Shown: positions 52,123 to 61,970 of the stretch, in pieces
Position numbering within the stretch: the first letter of the stretch is position 1
Layout of the letters: each line of letters begins with the position of its first letter
NCBI RefSeq assembly: GCF_022605725.1
Contig: NC_065555.1
Location: 27,514,774 to 27,578,773 of the forward strand
DNA: 64,000 nucleotides
Direction: 5' to 3'
Source: Anthonomus grandis grandis
Taxonomy: Eukaryota > Arthropoda > Insecta > Coleoptera > Curculionidae
Made by a program: the position numbers and the translations under genes
The notes under the pieces: model-generated
Database searches by the model: none
What the model saw: the letters and a program-made list of their open reading frames with translations, nothing else
Told to the model about the DNA's origin: nothing

Positions 52123-52314
52123 GTAATGGGAACTAAAGAAGTATACGAGCTGTTGTGCATTTTAGATTTTAACAACATCCGTAAAAGAATGTCTGTGATT
52201 TTAAGGAAGGATGGTAAACTGACTTTGTATTGTAAAGGGGCTGACAACGTAATATACGAAAGGTTAAAACAAGGCCAAGAAGAAATTAAAGTTAGGACGC
52301 AGGACCATTTAAAC
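52123..52314 (+). CDS. ATP8B: ATP8B-like exon 8 (nucleotide-binding domain, KGAD)
   Basis: Encodes VMGTKEVYELLCILDFNNIR then KRMSVILRKDGKLTLYCKGA and DNVIYERLKQGQEEIKVRTQ. The FNNxRKRMSV and KGAD blocks contact ATP. Acceptor TGTTTTAG, donor AAC|GTAAGT, phase 0. The next exon (P domain onward) is not in the window. A mariner lies 127 bp beyond the donor. Confidence 0.95.
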
Positions 52315-52441
52315 GTAAGTACGATGCTTAAATTGAATGCCACTAAAAGCGTTGCTATATTATTTTGCCCTGAAAATAATTGCTCAAAGTAATTCACTGA
52401 AAATTAAAAAATTACGTTGGGGCATAAAAACACTTGAAATA

Positions 52442-53764
52442 CGAGGCATGTCCAGAAAATAAGTGTACTAAATTTTTATAGGTTATACATTTTTTTATTT
52501 GAACAAAAAAAATATCTGTTTACATTAGTACATATCTAAACTATTTTTCGACATAGTCACCATTCCTCTCAATGCAGGTGGTGTACCGGGGTATCAGTTT
52601 TTTGATGCCCTCCTCGAAGTAGTTTCTCGCCAATCCCTTCGTCCACTTCTCCACCTCTTCCTTCACCTCCTGGTCGGTTGAAAACTTTTTTCCACCCATG
52701 TGCAGCTTCAGGGAGGTAAAGAGGTAGTAATCTGACGGTGCTAGGTCAGGGGAATGCGCAGGATGGTCCAGGACATCCCATTTAAACGAGGCGAGCAGGT
52801 TTTTCGTGGCGTTAGCTGTGTGTGGTCTGACATTGTCGTGCAGCAGGCAGACTCCCTTTGTCAGCATGCCTCTCCTCTTGTTCTGAATTGCCCTCCGTAA
52901 TTTTCTTAGGGTCTGACAGTATCTTGCAGCGTTGATGGTCTCCCCTTGAGGCAAATATTCAATAAGAATTATGCCTTGACAGTCCCAAAACACGGATGCC
53001 ATGATTTTCTTGGATGAAATTGTCGTTTTGAACTTTTTGGCAGAGGGTGAAGAGGTGTGACGCCATTGTTGAGACTGCCTTTTGGTTTCTGGTGTGTAGT
53101 GGGCAACCCAAGTTTCATCTCCAGTAACGATGGAGCGGAGAAATTCATCGCCATGCAGTGTGTAGCGTCTCAAAAACTCTTGCCCGGCCTCAACTCTATT
53201 CAATTTGTGTTGGTCTGTCAGCTGTTTTGGGACCCACGTCGCCGACAGTTTCCGATATCCGAGGGTTTCTGTGATGATTTCGTGTACCAGAGATCTCGAG
53301 ATTTGTGGAAACATTGCAGAAAATTCATCCACGGTCAATCTGCGATCGTCACGGATCGCATTTTCCAAAATTTCTTCAGTCACAATTGAAGGCCTTCCGC
53401 TCCTCTGATCATCATGCACAGATGTACAACCATTTTTAAACTCGCGACACCACTTGAACACACTTGTACGATTCATAGCTTTATCACCATATGCAGTTTG
53501 TACCTGATTACAAACCTCAACCGGAGTTAATCCCTTCCAAACGAGATAACGGATAACGCCGCGTATTTCACACTTGGCGGGAGATTGGATTGACATTTCT
53601 CACTAAACGTGTTGCTGCGTCTATAGTTCTCAACGTACTGACCTCGAAGCGGTCTTGTTGTGGAGGGGAGAAATCACGCTATGCGGCAGTGCAGCCAACA
53701 TGTGGAAAAACAATTCCCTACCGCCGTGACAGGCTCAGTACACTTACTTTCTGGACATGCCTCG
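52442..53764 (-). mobile_element. Mariner transposon, copy 1 (1323 bp)
   Basis: 28-bp TIRs CGAGGCATGTCCAGAAA(A/G)T..., TA on both sides (52440-52441 and 53765-53766). One open transposase frame on the minus strand. It differs from copy 2 (59717-61048) by a 9-bp deletion and a few substitutions. Confidence 0.95.
52541..53596 (-). CDS. Mariner transposase, copy 1
   Basis: 351 codons from MSIQSPAKCEIRG. N-terminal paired HTH (VIRYLVWKGLTPVEVCNQVQ; SVFKWCREFKNG), linker SGRPSIVTEE, then the catalytic triad in IVTGDETWVAHY, LLHDNVRPHTANAT and HSPDLAPSDYYLFTSLK, which fits DD34D mariners. A 9-nt deletion removes three residues after EEIL compared with copy 2, and the usual DNARPH is DNVRPH. Otherwise full length. 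Whether it is active is unknown. Confidence 0.93.
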   Translation of the reverse strand: MSIQSPAKCEIRGVIRYLVWKGLTPVEVCNQVQTAYGDKAMNRTSVFKWCREFKNGCTSVHDDQRSGRPSIVTEEILENAIRDDRRLTVDEFSAMFPQISRSLVHEIITETLGYRKLSATWVPKQLTDQHKLNRVEAGQEFLRRYTLHGDEFLRSIVTGDETWVAHYTPETKRQSQQWRHTSSPSAKKFKTTISSKKIMASVFWDCQGIILIEYLPQGETINAARYCQTLRKLRRAIQNKRRGMLTKGVCLLHDNVRPHTANATKNLLASFKWDVLDHPAHSPDLAPSDYYLFTSLKLHMGGKKFSTDQEVKEEVEKWTKGLARNYFEEGIKKLIPRYTTCIERNGDYVEK

Positions 53765-53766
53765 TA

Positions 53767-54089
53767 ACTTGTTCCTTAAATAACTTTAAAGAACATGTAA
53801 GTTTGGGTTTCAGAAGAGCACTTTCTAAACGTAATTTAATTTATGCATAGCCACATTTACTTACTTCAAAAATAAAAGCTCTTTTATGCGAAACTCTCAT
53901 ACTAACTAAATTTTAATTTTGCAAATGGATCTAGAAAGAATTTAAAGGATGCAAAAATCTTGTTTACGTCTCATATTGGAATGCGACGAAGACAGTTTGT
54001 GCTCTACAAATTAAGAGAATTGGAATCGTGTAGAGGAGACCGGGGACAATTGAAACAATTTCCAAATATTTATTTTTTTCTCTTAGAGA
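53767..54089. other. Intron 8 stretch between mariner copy 1 and element G
   Basis: AT-rich. The start of element G probably lies somewhere here, but no motif is recognised until endonuclease remains near 54090. Confidence 0.4.
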
Positions 54090-55074
54090 AAAGATCCAAT
54101 TTTTATCAGTGATACCACATAAGTTACATCCTCTGGGACACTCTCTGCCGATACAATCTCTGATCACAGACTCGTTTTTGTTGACTTAAAACTAAAATCT
54201 AATAAACCTTTATCAAAACTTGTGACGTATCGTTGTTTCAAGGTTTTGTTTTAAATGATTTTTTGTCCGATCTCTACAATTTGCCTTGGATGGACATTGT
54301 TTATGAGAACGATATAGACAAAAAATTACTTCTTTTTACTGATTTTTTAAGAATCCAGAGTGACAAAACCTCATGCTCCGTGGCTAACAGAAAATGTAAA
54401 GGTTGTCATGAAGGAGCGAGATAAAGCCTTACAAAAATTTAAGCGTACTAAAGAACCTCAAGAATGGAACCGATACAAAGAACTGCGTAATTTTACAGTT
54501 TCTGTACTGAGATCCGAAAAAAAAGTCATATCTCAATTTTATTTCTGGACAAAAAAACATCTCCTAATTTAACAGATCCAAATTTAATAAACCAGCATTT
54601 TTCTCAATTGTTTAACAACAGATCTAATGACGAATGAAACTATAGAATTTTACGAAAACAACAAATTCAGTGCATCGAAAAAATTTACACTTTTCATATG
54701 TTCTATAGAAGATGTTTATAAAATTATTCAAAACATGAAAACTAATGCTTGTGGCATAGATAAAAATAGTGCAGTCCATTTATTGAACCTTACATAACTA
54801 ATATTATTAACAGTTGCATAGAACAAAATTATTTTCCTCAAAGTTGGAAAATTGCAATAGGAATACCTTTACCAAAATCAAAAAAACCATGAGACCCCAA
54901 TGACTTACGCATTATAGCAATTTTACCTGCCATTTCGAAAATAATGGAGAAAGTTTTATACAGCTAGATGTACTCATATTTAAATGATAATGGTATGATC
55001 TCATATGAATTGCAAAACGGATTTCGTAAGGGGTATTCCACATCCTCCGCCTTGACTGTGGTAACTGATGATAT
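54090..55074 (+). pseudogene. Element G, endonuclease end, linker and early RT
   Basis: LSADTISDHRLVFVDLKLKS is the endonuclease end. TKPHAPWLTENVKVVMKERD then KALQKFKRTKEPQEWNRYKE is the linker. IVKIIQNMKTNACGIDKN-like and LLAILPAISKIMEKVLYS, then ELQNGFRKGYSTSSALTVVT are RT blocks 1-2. Several stops and shifts. Confidence 0.7.
55070..55074. repeat. Target-site duplication GATAT, left
   Basis: Matches 59622-59626 on the other side of the gypsy element. Confidence 0.85.
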
Positions 55075-55246
55075 TGATGTGTATGTATTTAATTTGAAAT
55101 AATACACAACCTTAATTTATGAGAGTATATTTTCGACTGACCGGGAGATACAATAAAATGCCGTCGGTTTCGAGCCGGCAAAAAAAAGGTAACAAATAAT
55201 AATACAGCTATGCGGTGTAATGTAAATAAACAACGGATATGGAACA
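55075..55246 (-). repeat. 3' LTR of the gypsy element
   Basis: 172 bp; lacks the 9-bp duplication present in the 5' LTR. Confidence 0.9.
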
Positions 55247-55313
55247 CCCTCCCCCAATAACAAAAAGAAAAAAAAATCAACCAGTCAAACATCAAACCTA
55301 ACTGTCTTCTAAA

Positions 55314-56927
55314 CTAAGACACTTGCAAACGATCCGGCATTTTAATTTTGCTACGTCTACGCAACACACGTGTACCCGAATCACTTTCTAAATCAGATTT
55401 ATCACTATCTGATAAAACCACCACTTCATCTTCACTAGAGCTAAAACTATTATTATCAATCGAGGTAGATCTTGGAATTATGGTTGTATTTGTCTTATTA
55501 TGTTCAGGCTGAAATGTTACATAATTTTTTTTTAACTGGCTGAGATGCCTCTTCCATTTTATTCCATCATCTACCTCTATTACGTAAGTTCTTCGACCAA
55601 GAATATCTTGAACAACCCCTTGACACCACCTACTTTTGTCTGCATTTGGACGATAATCTTGAGCCCACACTTTTTCTCCAATACAAAATGATATGTCTCG
55701 AACCTTTTTAAAATTTTTCTCCATTTTATGCTGTTTATTTTTAACTACATTTTCGGTGGAAGGAAGCAATAAGTCAAATCTAGTGCGTAAAGAGCGACCA
55801 AAAATAATTTTGGATGGACATTCTTGAGTGGTTGTTTGAGGCGTATTGCGATATTGAAAAAGAAACGTATTTAAAATAAGTTGCAGATCAGTTTTATGAT
55901 CTTTGTAACCTTTAATAAGCGCTCTTTTTAAAATTTTAACACCGGACTCCGCCAATCCATTAGTCTCTGGATGAAAAGGAGCACCCGTCTTGTGGATAAT
56001 ACCCAAACTCTCTAGAAAAGAACTAAATTCAACAGACATAAAAGTTTGTGCATTATCTGTAGCTATTTCTTTGGGCAATCCAAACTGAGAAAATAACTTT
56101 CTTAGAATTTGTATTGTTTTAGAAGAAGACATATTTTGCACAATAAAACATTCCAACCATTTGGATGTGGCGTCTTCAACAACTAAAAATGTTTTATTAA
56201 ACAAAGGGCCAAAAAAATCTACATGCAAACGAGTCCATGCATTTTTAGGGCAATCCCACATTATCAAAGAAGGTTTAGGTGACTTATCCGCATACATTGA
56301 ACAAATTTTACATCGCCGAGCAATATTTTCTATAGCCTCGTCGATTTTTGGCCACCATACGTATGAGCGAGCCAAAGCCTTCATTTTGACAATGCCAATG
56401 TGGGTTAAGTGTAGCTCTTCCAAAATACTCGTTTGAAAACTTGAAGGTACAATTAAACGATACCCCCACATTAAACAACCAATAGATACTTCGTTTTTTC
56501 TTATAAAAAATGGCTTAAGGTCTACAGAAGGACAAGTTTTAGGCCAGCCATTTTTAACATAAAAAAAAACTTTGCTAAGGATCGGATCTTTACCAGTTTG
56601 CTCTTTAATTTTCAAAAAATTTACTGGAAAATCGGAATTTTGAATATAATTTAAATATGACACTTTATCATTGTCACTTGATGAAAACACAATGGAACTA
56701 CTATTATAATAATAGTGAATATTTTCAACACTAGTTCCTAGTCGAGATACAAAATCCGAGTAATTCTTTTTTGTGTTGATGTATTTAATTTCAAAGTTAA
56801 ATGATGATAAAATATACGCCCACCTTTGTAGGCGATTAGCTGCAAAAACCGGTAGCCCCTTTTTATCTCCAAAAATGGCTAAAAGGGGCTTGTGATCGGT
56901 ATACAAGGTAAATTTTGTCCCATACAA
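55314..56927 (-). pseudogene. Gypsy pol C-terminus: RNase H end and integrase
   Basis: 537 codons. RNase H end (FTLYTDHKPLLAIFGDKKGL, LQRWAYILSSFNFEIKYI), then integrase: zinc region HLTHIGIVKMKALARSYVWW ... CKICSM, core LHVDFFGPLFNKTF (first Asp), IATDNAQTFMSVEFSSFLES (second Asp) and FHPETNGLAESGVKILKRAL (Glu). The C-terminus has a GPY/F-like piece DGIKWKRHLSQLKK. It is out of frame with the upstream part through an A/T-run shift at about 56930. Confidence 0.88.
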
Positions 56928-56930
56928 AAA

Positions 56931-57161
56931 TTAAAAAAATTTTTTTACTCCAAAAATGATGGCTAGAGCCTCTTTCTCAATTTGTGAAAAACCTAATTCG
57001 CTTTTACTTAATAATCTGGAAGCAAAAGCGATTGGCCTCTCAGAACCGTCTGGATAAAAATGACTAATAATCGCTCCAAGCCCTACACTGCTAGCATCCA
57101 CCAAGAGTTTAATGGGTATTTTGGGATCAAAATGAGCCAGAACCGATGGAGAAATTAACAT
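56931..57161 (-). pseudogene. Gypsy RNase H N-terminal part
   Basis: 76 codons: IKLLVDASSVGLGAIISHFY (first RNase H Asp) then SERPIAFASRLLSKSELGFS and QIEKEALAIIFGVKKFF. It connects RT (57228-59396) with the integrase frame, but a TAG and a shift lie upstream (57160-57230) and another shift downstream. Confidence 0.85.
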
Positions 57162-57227
57162 TTCCTTGATTTTAGAAAAACTATTTTGACATTCTTTACT
57201 CCATTCCCAAGGAACGTTTTTTTTTAA

Positions 57228-59396
57228 CTAATTATATAAGGGGAAGAGTATTGTTGATGCGTTTGGTAAAAATTTAACATAATAATTTACCCCCCCTAAA
57301 AATGATTTCAGTTCTGTAATATTTGAAGGATTTTTAGTTTTAATGACGGCTTCTACTCTTTCTTGGGTTTTATGTAGGCCAAATTTATCGATTCGATGGC
57401 CCATGTACGTCAAGGAGTCTTGCATAAAGCTGCATTTGTTTTTTTTTACTTTAAGGCCGCATTCACTTAATTTTGTAAAAACCCGTTCTAACCTCTCTAA
57501 ATGTTCAAGGTCATTTTTTCCCGTTATTAAAATATCATCAAGAAACGCTATAACGCCCGGTATACCGTTAAATAGTTGTTCCATAATAACTTGAAATATG
57601 GAGGGTGCACAATGAATGCCAAAGGGTAGCCTCTGATAAGAAAATAAACCTCTATGTGTAGAGATTGTCACCAACTCTGTAGAATTTTCATCCAGAAGAA
57701 TTTGCTGGTATGCCTCTGACAAATCGATTTTTGAAAATTTTAAACCCCCTTCCAGCCGACTAAATAAATATTCTATTCGCGGAAGCGGAAACTGTTGAAA
57801 TTCCAGTTGTGGATTCAAGGTTACCTTAAAATCTCCACAAATTCTTAGACCACCATTTTTCTTCAATATGGGAACAATAGGGGTGGCCCATTTAGAAAAT
57901 TCTATCGGAATTAATACCTTATTTTTAATTAAACGATCTAATTCTTCGTCAATTTTTGGCTTAAGCGCGATTGGAACAGGACGTGGTTTAAAAAATCGCG
58001 GAATAGCATTTTCCTTTAACTTAAGGGTTACTTTAAACTTGTTGAAAGTGCCCAGAGTACCATCAAAAATTTGACCAAAATGTTTTAATAAATATTGAAG
58101 CTTGGTCTCCGAATTTACGTATAACAACCTATTACTATTGTTACGATCTATTTTACATAAACCAATGTTCAACATTTTTAAGCCGTTACGCCCTATTAAT
58201 GGAGGTCCTCCATTTTTAATGACATATGTTTTTAAAATGTAATTGTTGTCGTCATAGATAATATTTAGGTTAAGATAACCTAAGGGGTTAAATGATACAC
58301 CCACATAATCTTTAAGAGACAGATCATTACGAATCAAATTATATTTTGTAAAATAATGTTTATACAAATTTTTAGAAATAGCCGCATGAGCAAATCCAGA
58401 ATCAATTTCAAAATCAAATTGTAAACCGTCAATTAATAGCTTAATAATTATAGGCCTTTCGTTACCTTTAGAATTATAACGCAACTTATTATAATATGAT
58501 GAAGAATTACTCTTAATGTTAAAGCACATCTCGTTATTCTCATCAGATGAGTCTTGCAAAAGGTTTTCTTGCAAAAAATTATGACCTGATAGCTTCTTGC
58601 ACATAGGTGCCAAATGGCCTTTGATTCCACATTTGTGACAGAAACAGCTACGATAAGCACAGTTAGAAAAAACGTGATTTGCACGCCCACACACCGAACA
58701 TTTTGGTAGAGCCGGTTTTTCTTGATGGTCTCTTTTAACAGTATATTTAGATTTTGACTGACCCCGATTTTGACGAGAAGTACCTGGATTTTGATTATAA
58801 TATATTTCCTCTAGTTCTGTTTTAATCGGGGCCTGAGACTCCTTGGATACGCGCTTTTCATGATCAGCGACCGCAGACTCCTTTGCCAAAGCAATTTTTT
58901 CCATAAACTGAAACGTACAGTCCCTACTGATGGCATTTTCTTCAAACAAACGATCGGAAAAACGCACGTCATTAATACCGATCGCAAAAATATCTCTCAT
59001 TAGCGTACTGAGAGTTATTGTAGCCTCAAATCCGCAATTACTCACTAAATTTTTCACAAGAGCTGCCCAATCACACACTTTTTCACCGGGCTCTCTTTGA
59101 GCAGAGTAAAATTTACTTCTCTCCGAAAAATAGGACCGCACTGGAGCAAAATGCTTTAATAACAATTTATCCAAATCCTGGAATTTCACTTCCGGTGGCG
59201 TTTTCGGTACACACAAATTTCTTAACAACACGTAACAATCTTCATTTAATGTATTTAGAAGAGTCGCACGCATTTTATCGTCCTCCGTTATACCATTTGC
59301 CACGAAAAACTGTTTTAGCCGCTCGGAAAATATCGCGTAATCCGACTTTTCCGGATCAAACGTACTTAAATTTCCGAGAAAAGATGGCATTTTCAC
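57228..59396 (-). CDS. Gypsy gag-protease-RT polyprotein part (open)
   Basis: 722 codons from MKMPSFLGNLSTFDPEKSDY. Gag; two zinc knuckles CSVCGRANHVFSNC and CHKCGIKGHLAPMC near residues 240-275; protease FDFEIDSGFAHAAISKNLY; RT with PRFFKPRPVPIALKPKIDEE, SKIDLSEAYQQILLDE, RLPFGIHCAPSIFQ and IAFLDDILITGKN (catalytic L-D-D). It ends at FPLYN with a TAG where RNase H should follow. Short gag and no frameshift between gag and pro resemble mdg3/CsRn1-like lineages; not certain. Confidence 0.9.
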   Translation of the reverse strand: MKMPSFLGNLSTFDPEKSDYAIFSERLKQFFVANGITEDDKMRATLLNTLNEDCYVLLRNLCVPKTPPEVKFQDLDKLLLKHFAPVRSYFSERSKFYSAQREPGEKVCDWAALVKNLVSNCGFEATITLSTLMRDIFAIGINDVRFSDRLFEENAISRDCTFQFMEKIALAKESAVADHEKRVSKESQAPIKTELEEIYYNQNPGTSRQNRGQSKSKYTVKRDHQEKPALPKCSVCGRANHVFSNCAYRSCFCHKCGIKGHLAPMCKKLSGHNFLQENLLQDSSDENNEMCFNIKSNSSSYYNKLRYNSKGNERPIIIKLLIDGLQFDFEIDSGFAHAAISKNLYKHYFTKYNLIRNDLSLKDYVGVSFNPLGYLNLNIIYDDNNYILKTYVIKNGGPPLIGRNGLKMLNIGLCKIDRNNSNRLLYVNSETKLQYLLKHFGQIFDGTLGTFNKFKVTLKLKENAIPRFFKPRPVPIALKPKIDEELDRLIKNKVLIPIEFSKWATPIVPILKKNGGLRICGDFKVTLNPQLEFQQFPLPRIEYLFSRLEGGLKFSKIDLSEAYQQILLDENSTELVTISTHRGLFSYQRLPFGIHCAPSIFQVIMEQLFNGIPGVIAFLDDILITGKNDLEHLERLERVFTKLSECGLKVKKNKCSFMQDSLTYMGHRIDKFGLHKTQERVEAVIKTKNPSNITELKSFLGGVNYYVKFLPNASTILFPLYN

Positions 59397-59440
59397 CGAC
59401 TACTTTTAACAATTTAGGTCCGTAAGATCGACTGCGCCAA

Positions 59441-59621
59441 TGATGTGTATGTATTTAATTTGAAATAATACACAACCTTAATTTATGAGAGTATATTTTC
59501 GACTGACCGGGAGATACAATAAAATGCCGTAAATGCCGTCGGTTTCGAGCCGGCAAAAAAAAGGTAACAAATAATAATACAGCTATGCGGTGTAATGTAA
59601 ATAAACAACGGATATGGAACA
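59441..59621 (-). repeat. 5' LTR of the gypsy element
   Basis: 181 bp with the duplicated AAATGCCGT. Followed on the minus strand by the primer-binding site at about 59427-59440. Confidence 0.9.
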
Positions 59622-59626
59622 GATAT

Positions 59627-59716
59627 AATGGAGGTACTGGATCATGGACTTGAAAGTATTCTTATACTATTAGATTACTCTAAGGCATTCGACACTATAA
59701 ATCATTGACTAAGATA
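59627..59716 (+). pseudogene. Element G, RT block with first catalytic Asp
   Basis: Reads AMEVLDHGLESILILL-like and LDYSKAFDTINH, then a stop; RT blocks 3-4. It is bounded left by the gypsy and right by mariner copy 2. Confidence 0.75.
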
Positions 59717-61048
59717 CGAGGCATGTCCAGAAAGTAAGTGTACTGAGCCTGTCACGGCGGTAGGGAATTGTTTTTCCACATGTTGGCTGCACTGCCGCAT
59801 AGCGTGATTTCTCCCCTCCACAACAAGACCGCTTCGAGGTCAGTACGTTAAGAACTATAGACGTAGCAACACGTTTAGTGAGAAATGTCAATCCAATCTC
59901 CCGCCAAGTGTGAAATACGCGGCGTTATCCGTTATCTCGTTTGGAAGGGATTAACTCCGTTTGAGGTTTGTAATGAGGTACAAACTGCATATGGTGATAA
60001 AGCTATGAATCGTACAAGTGTGTTCAAGTGGTGTCGCGAGTTTAAAAATGGTCGTACATCTGTGCATGATGATCAGAGGAGCGGAAGGCCTTCAATTGTG
60101 ACTGAAGAAATTTTGGAAAAAATCGAAAATGCGATCCGTGACGATCGCAGATTGACCGTGGATGAATTTTCTGCAATGTTTCCACAAATCTCGAGATCTC
60201 TGGTACACGAAATCATCACAGAAACCCTCGGATATCGGAAACTGTCGGCGAGGTGGGTCCCAAAACAGCTGATAGACCAACACAAATTGAATAGAGTTGA
60301 GGCCGGGCAAGAGTTTTTGAGACGCTACACACTGCATGGCGATGAATTTCTCCGCTCCATCGTTACTGGAGATGAAACTTGGGTTGCCCACTACACACCA
60401 GAAACCAAAAGGCAGTCTCAACAATGGCGTCACACCTCTTCACCCTCTGCCAAAAAGTTCAAAACGACAATTTCATCCAAGAAAATCATGGCATCCGTGT
60501 TTTGGGACTGTCAAGGCATAATTCTTATTGAATATTTGCCTCAAGGGGAGACCATCAACGCTGCAAGATACTGTCAGACCCTAAGAAAATTACGGAGGGC
60601 AATTCAGAACAAGAGGAGAGGCATGCTGACAAAGGGAGTCTGCCTGCTGCACGACAATGCCAGACCACACACAGCTAACGCCACGAAAAACCTGCTCGCC
60701 TCGTTTAAATGGGATGTCCTGGACCATCCTGCGCATTCCCCTGACCTAGCACCGTCAGATTACTACCTCTTTACCTCCCTGAAGCTGCACATGGGTGGAA
60801 AAAAGTTTTCAACCGACCAGGAGGTGAAGGAGGAGGTGGAGAAGTGGACGAAGGGATTGGCGAGAAACTACTTCGAGGAGGGCATCAAAAAACTGATACC
60901 CCGGTACACCACCTGCATTGAGAGGAATGGTGACTATGTCGAAAAATAGTTTAGATATGTACTAATGTAAACAGATATTTTTTTTGTTCAAATAAAAAAA
61001 TTTATAACCTATAAAAATTTAGTACACTTATTTTCTGGACATGCCTCG
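59717..61048 (+). mobile_element. Mariner transposon, copy 2 (1332 bp)
   Basis: TIRs as in copy 1, TA flanks at 59715-59716 and 61049-61050. Opposite orientation to copy 1, about 6 kb away. Full-length transposase frame inside. It is inserted into element G. Confidence 0.95.
59885..60949 (+). CDS. Mariner transposase, copy 2 (full length)
   Basis: 354 codons, MSIQSPAKCEIRG to NGDYVEK. Same domains as copy 1, without the 3-residue deletion (EEILEKIENAI), and with the canonical LLHDNARPH second catalytic block. Triad: VTGDETW, HDNARPH, SPDLAPSDYYLF. Length (about 350) and motifs are as in active mariners of the DD34D class. No stop or frameshift seen. A TATA-like region is not evident. Confidence 0.95.
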   Translation: MSIQSPAKCEIRGVIRYLVWKGLTPFEVCNEVQTAYGDKAMNRTSVFKWCREFKNGRTSVHDDQRSGRPSIVTEEILEKIENAIRDDRRLTVDEFSAMFPQISRSLVHEIITETLGYRKLSARWVPKQLIDQHKLNRVEAGQEFLRRYTLHGDEFLRSIVTGDETWVAHYTPETKRQSQQWRHTSSPSAKKFKTTISSKKIMASVFWDCQGIILIEYLPQGETINAARYCQTLRKLRRAIQNKRRGMLTKGVCLLHDNARPHTANATKNLLASFKWDVLDHPAHSPDLAPSDYYLFTSLKLHMGGKKFSTDQEVKEEVEKWTKGLARNYFEEGIKKLIPRYTTCIERNGDYVEK

Positions 61049-61050
61049 TA

Positions 61051-61970
61051 TTACGGTTTTAACGTCGACTCAGTGTCACACATCGCATCATACTTCTCTA
61101 ACAGGTCACAAAAAATGTTTGTTAATAGTGTGTACTCGGAGTCTAGTGCCATACTATCAGGAGTACCTCAGAGCCCTATCCTTGGTCCCCTTTTCTTTAT
61201 TATTTACACGTCTGAACTTATGAGCTCTCTTCATGTCAGAAAGATCCAGGCTTGTGCTGACGATACCCAGATGTACGATCACTTCTCTTCAAAAGAATTT
61301 GTTACTTGCAACGAAACTATTAATCATGAACTAAACAAGCTAAAAGATCTCTCTAAAAAACACGGCCTTCAACTGAATTCATTAAAATCAAAACTCATGC
61401 TGTTTGGCAAAAGAAATCAAAACGAATATTTAAAAAATAATGTTAAAATCAAAATAGACGACCAAATATTACCATTTTTGTAATTCTGCTCGTAATCTAG
61501 GTGTTATACTTGACCGTCAGCTTAATTTTTTCGATCATGTTAAGCAACTTCTACAAAGGTCATATATATCCCTTAAAAAACTATATTCCAATAGAAACCT
61601 TTTAAGTACCAAGTTAATGGCAATGTTATGTGAAACTCTTGTACTTTCCCACTTTAACTATGCTAATTTTTTTTATGGCCCTTGTCTTTGTCAAGCGGAA
61701 CAATGTCGTATTCAAAAGGTGCAGAATACATGTATTCGTCTAATTTTTAATTTAACAAAATCAGATCACGTATCACAAAAAATTAATGATTTTAACTTGT
61801 TAAATATGTCAAATCGTAGAACTCAACATTTGGGTCTTTTTATGCATGGTTTAATTACTAATTCAAAATTCATATCTAAATCTCTAAAAAATAAATTTAA
61901 AATCAATTTGAGCGTCCATGATATAAATACCAGAAATAAATTTAAATATATTATTTATTCCTCGACATAA
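61051..61970 (+). pseudogene. Element G, RT catalytic part and C-terminus
   Basis: SGVPQSPILGPLFFIIYTSE, then ACADDTQMYDHFSSKEF, where the box is C-A-D-D. SLKSKLMLFGKRNQ follows, then a frameshift near 61480, ARNLGVILDRQLNFFDHVKQ, LVLSHFNYANFFYGPCLCQA and VHDINTRNKFK. Downstream to 62447 is C-terminal debris and 3' UTR. Confidence 0.75.

Larger units (their letters stand above)
5715..52314 (+). other. ATP8B: ATP8B-like P4-ATPase (phospholipid flippase) gene, eight internal exons
   Basis: P4-ATPases move phospholipids from the outer to the cytoplasmic leaflet, usually with a CDC50 partner. Eight exons with GT-AG borders join in phase into 490 codons from the actuator domain to the middle of the nucleotide-binding domain. 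The N-terminus (M1-M2) must lie upstream of the window, and the P domain and M5-M10 downstream of 52314 and beyond 64000. Residues around FSDKTGTLTQNIMTFNKCS and YCKGADNVIYERL favour the ATP8A/ATP8B branch, and the sequence between them fits insect ATP8B best. Three introns are 58-80 nt; the rest are swollen by mobile elements. Confidence 0.9.
55075..59621 (-). mobile_element. Ty3/gypsy LTR retrotransposon, minus strand
   Basis: LTRs of 172 bp (55075-55246) and 181 bp (59441-59621), TG...CA, differing mainly by a 9-bp tandem duplication (AAATGCCGT). GATAT duplicated at the target. On the minus strand the PBS starts TGGCGCAGTCGATC right after the 5' LTR, resembling the tRNA-Ser type of the 17.6/297 group, and a polypurine tract TTGGGGGAGGG directly precedes the 3' LTR. 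gag-pol is in three frames. No env. Confidence 0.93.

Noticed and set aside
53057..53389. Frames antisense to the mariner transposases (53057-53389, 60092-60433)
   Set aside because: Mirror frames of conserved coding sequence, present in both copies for that reason only.
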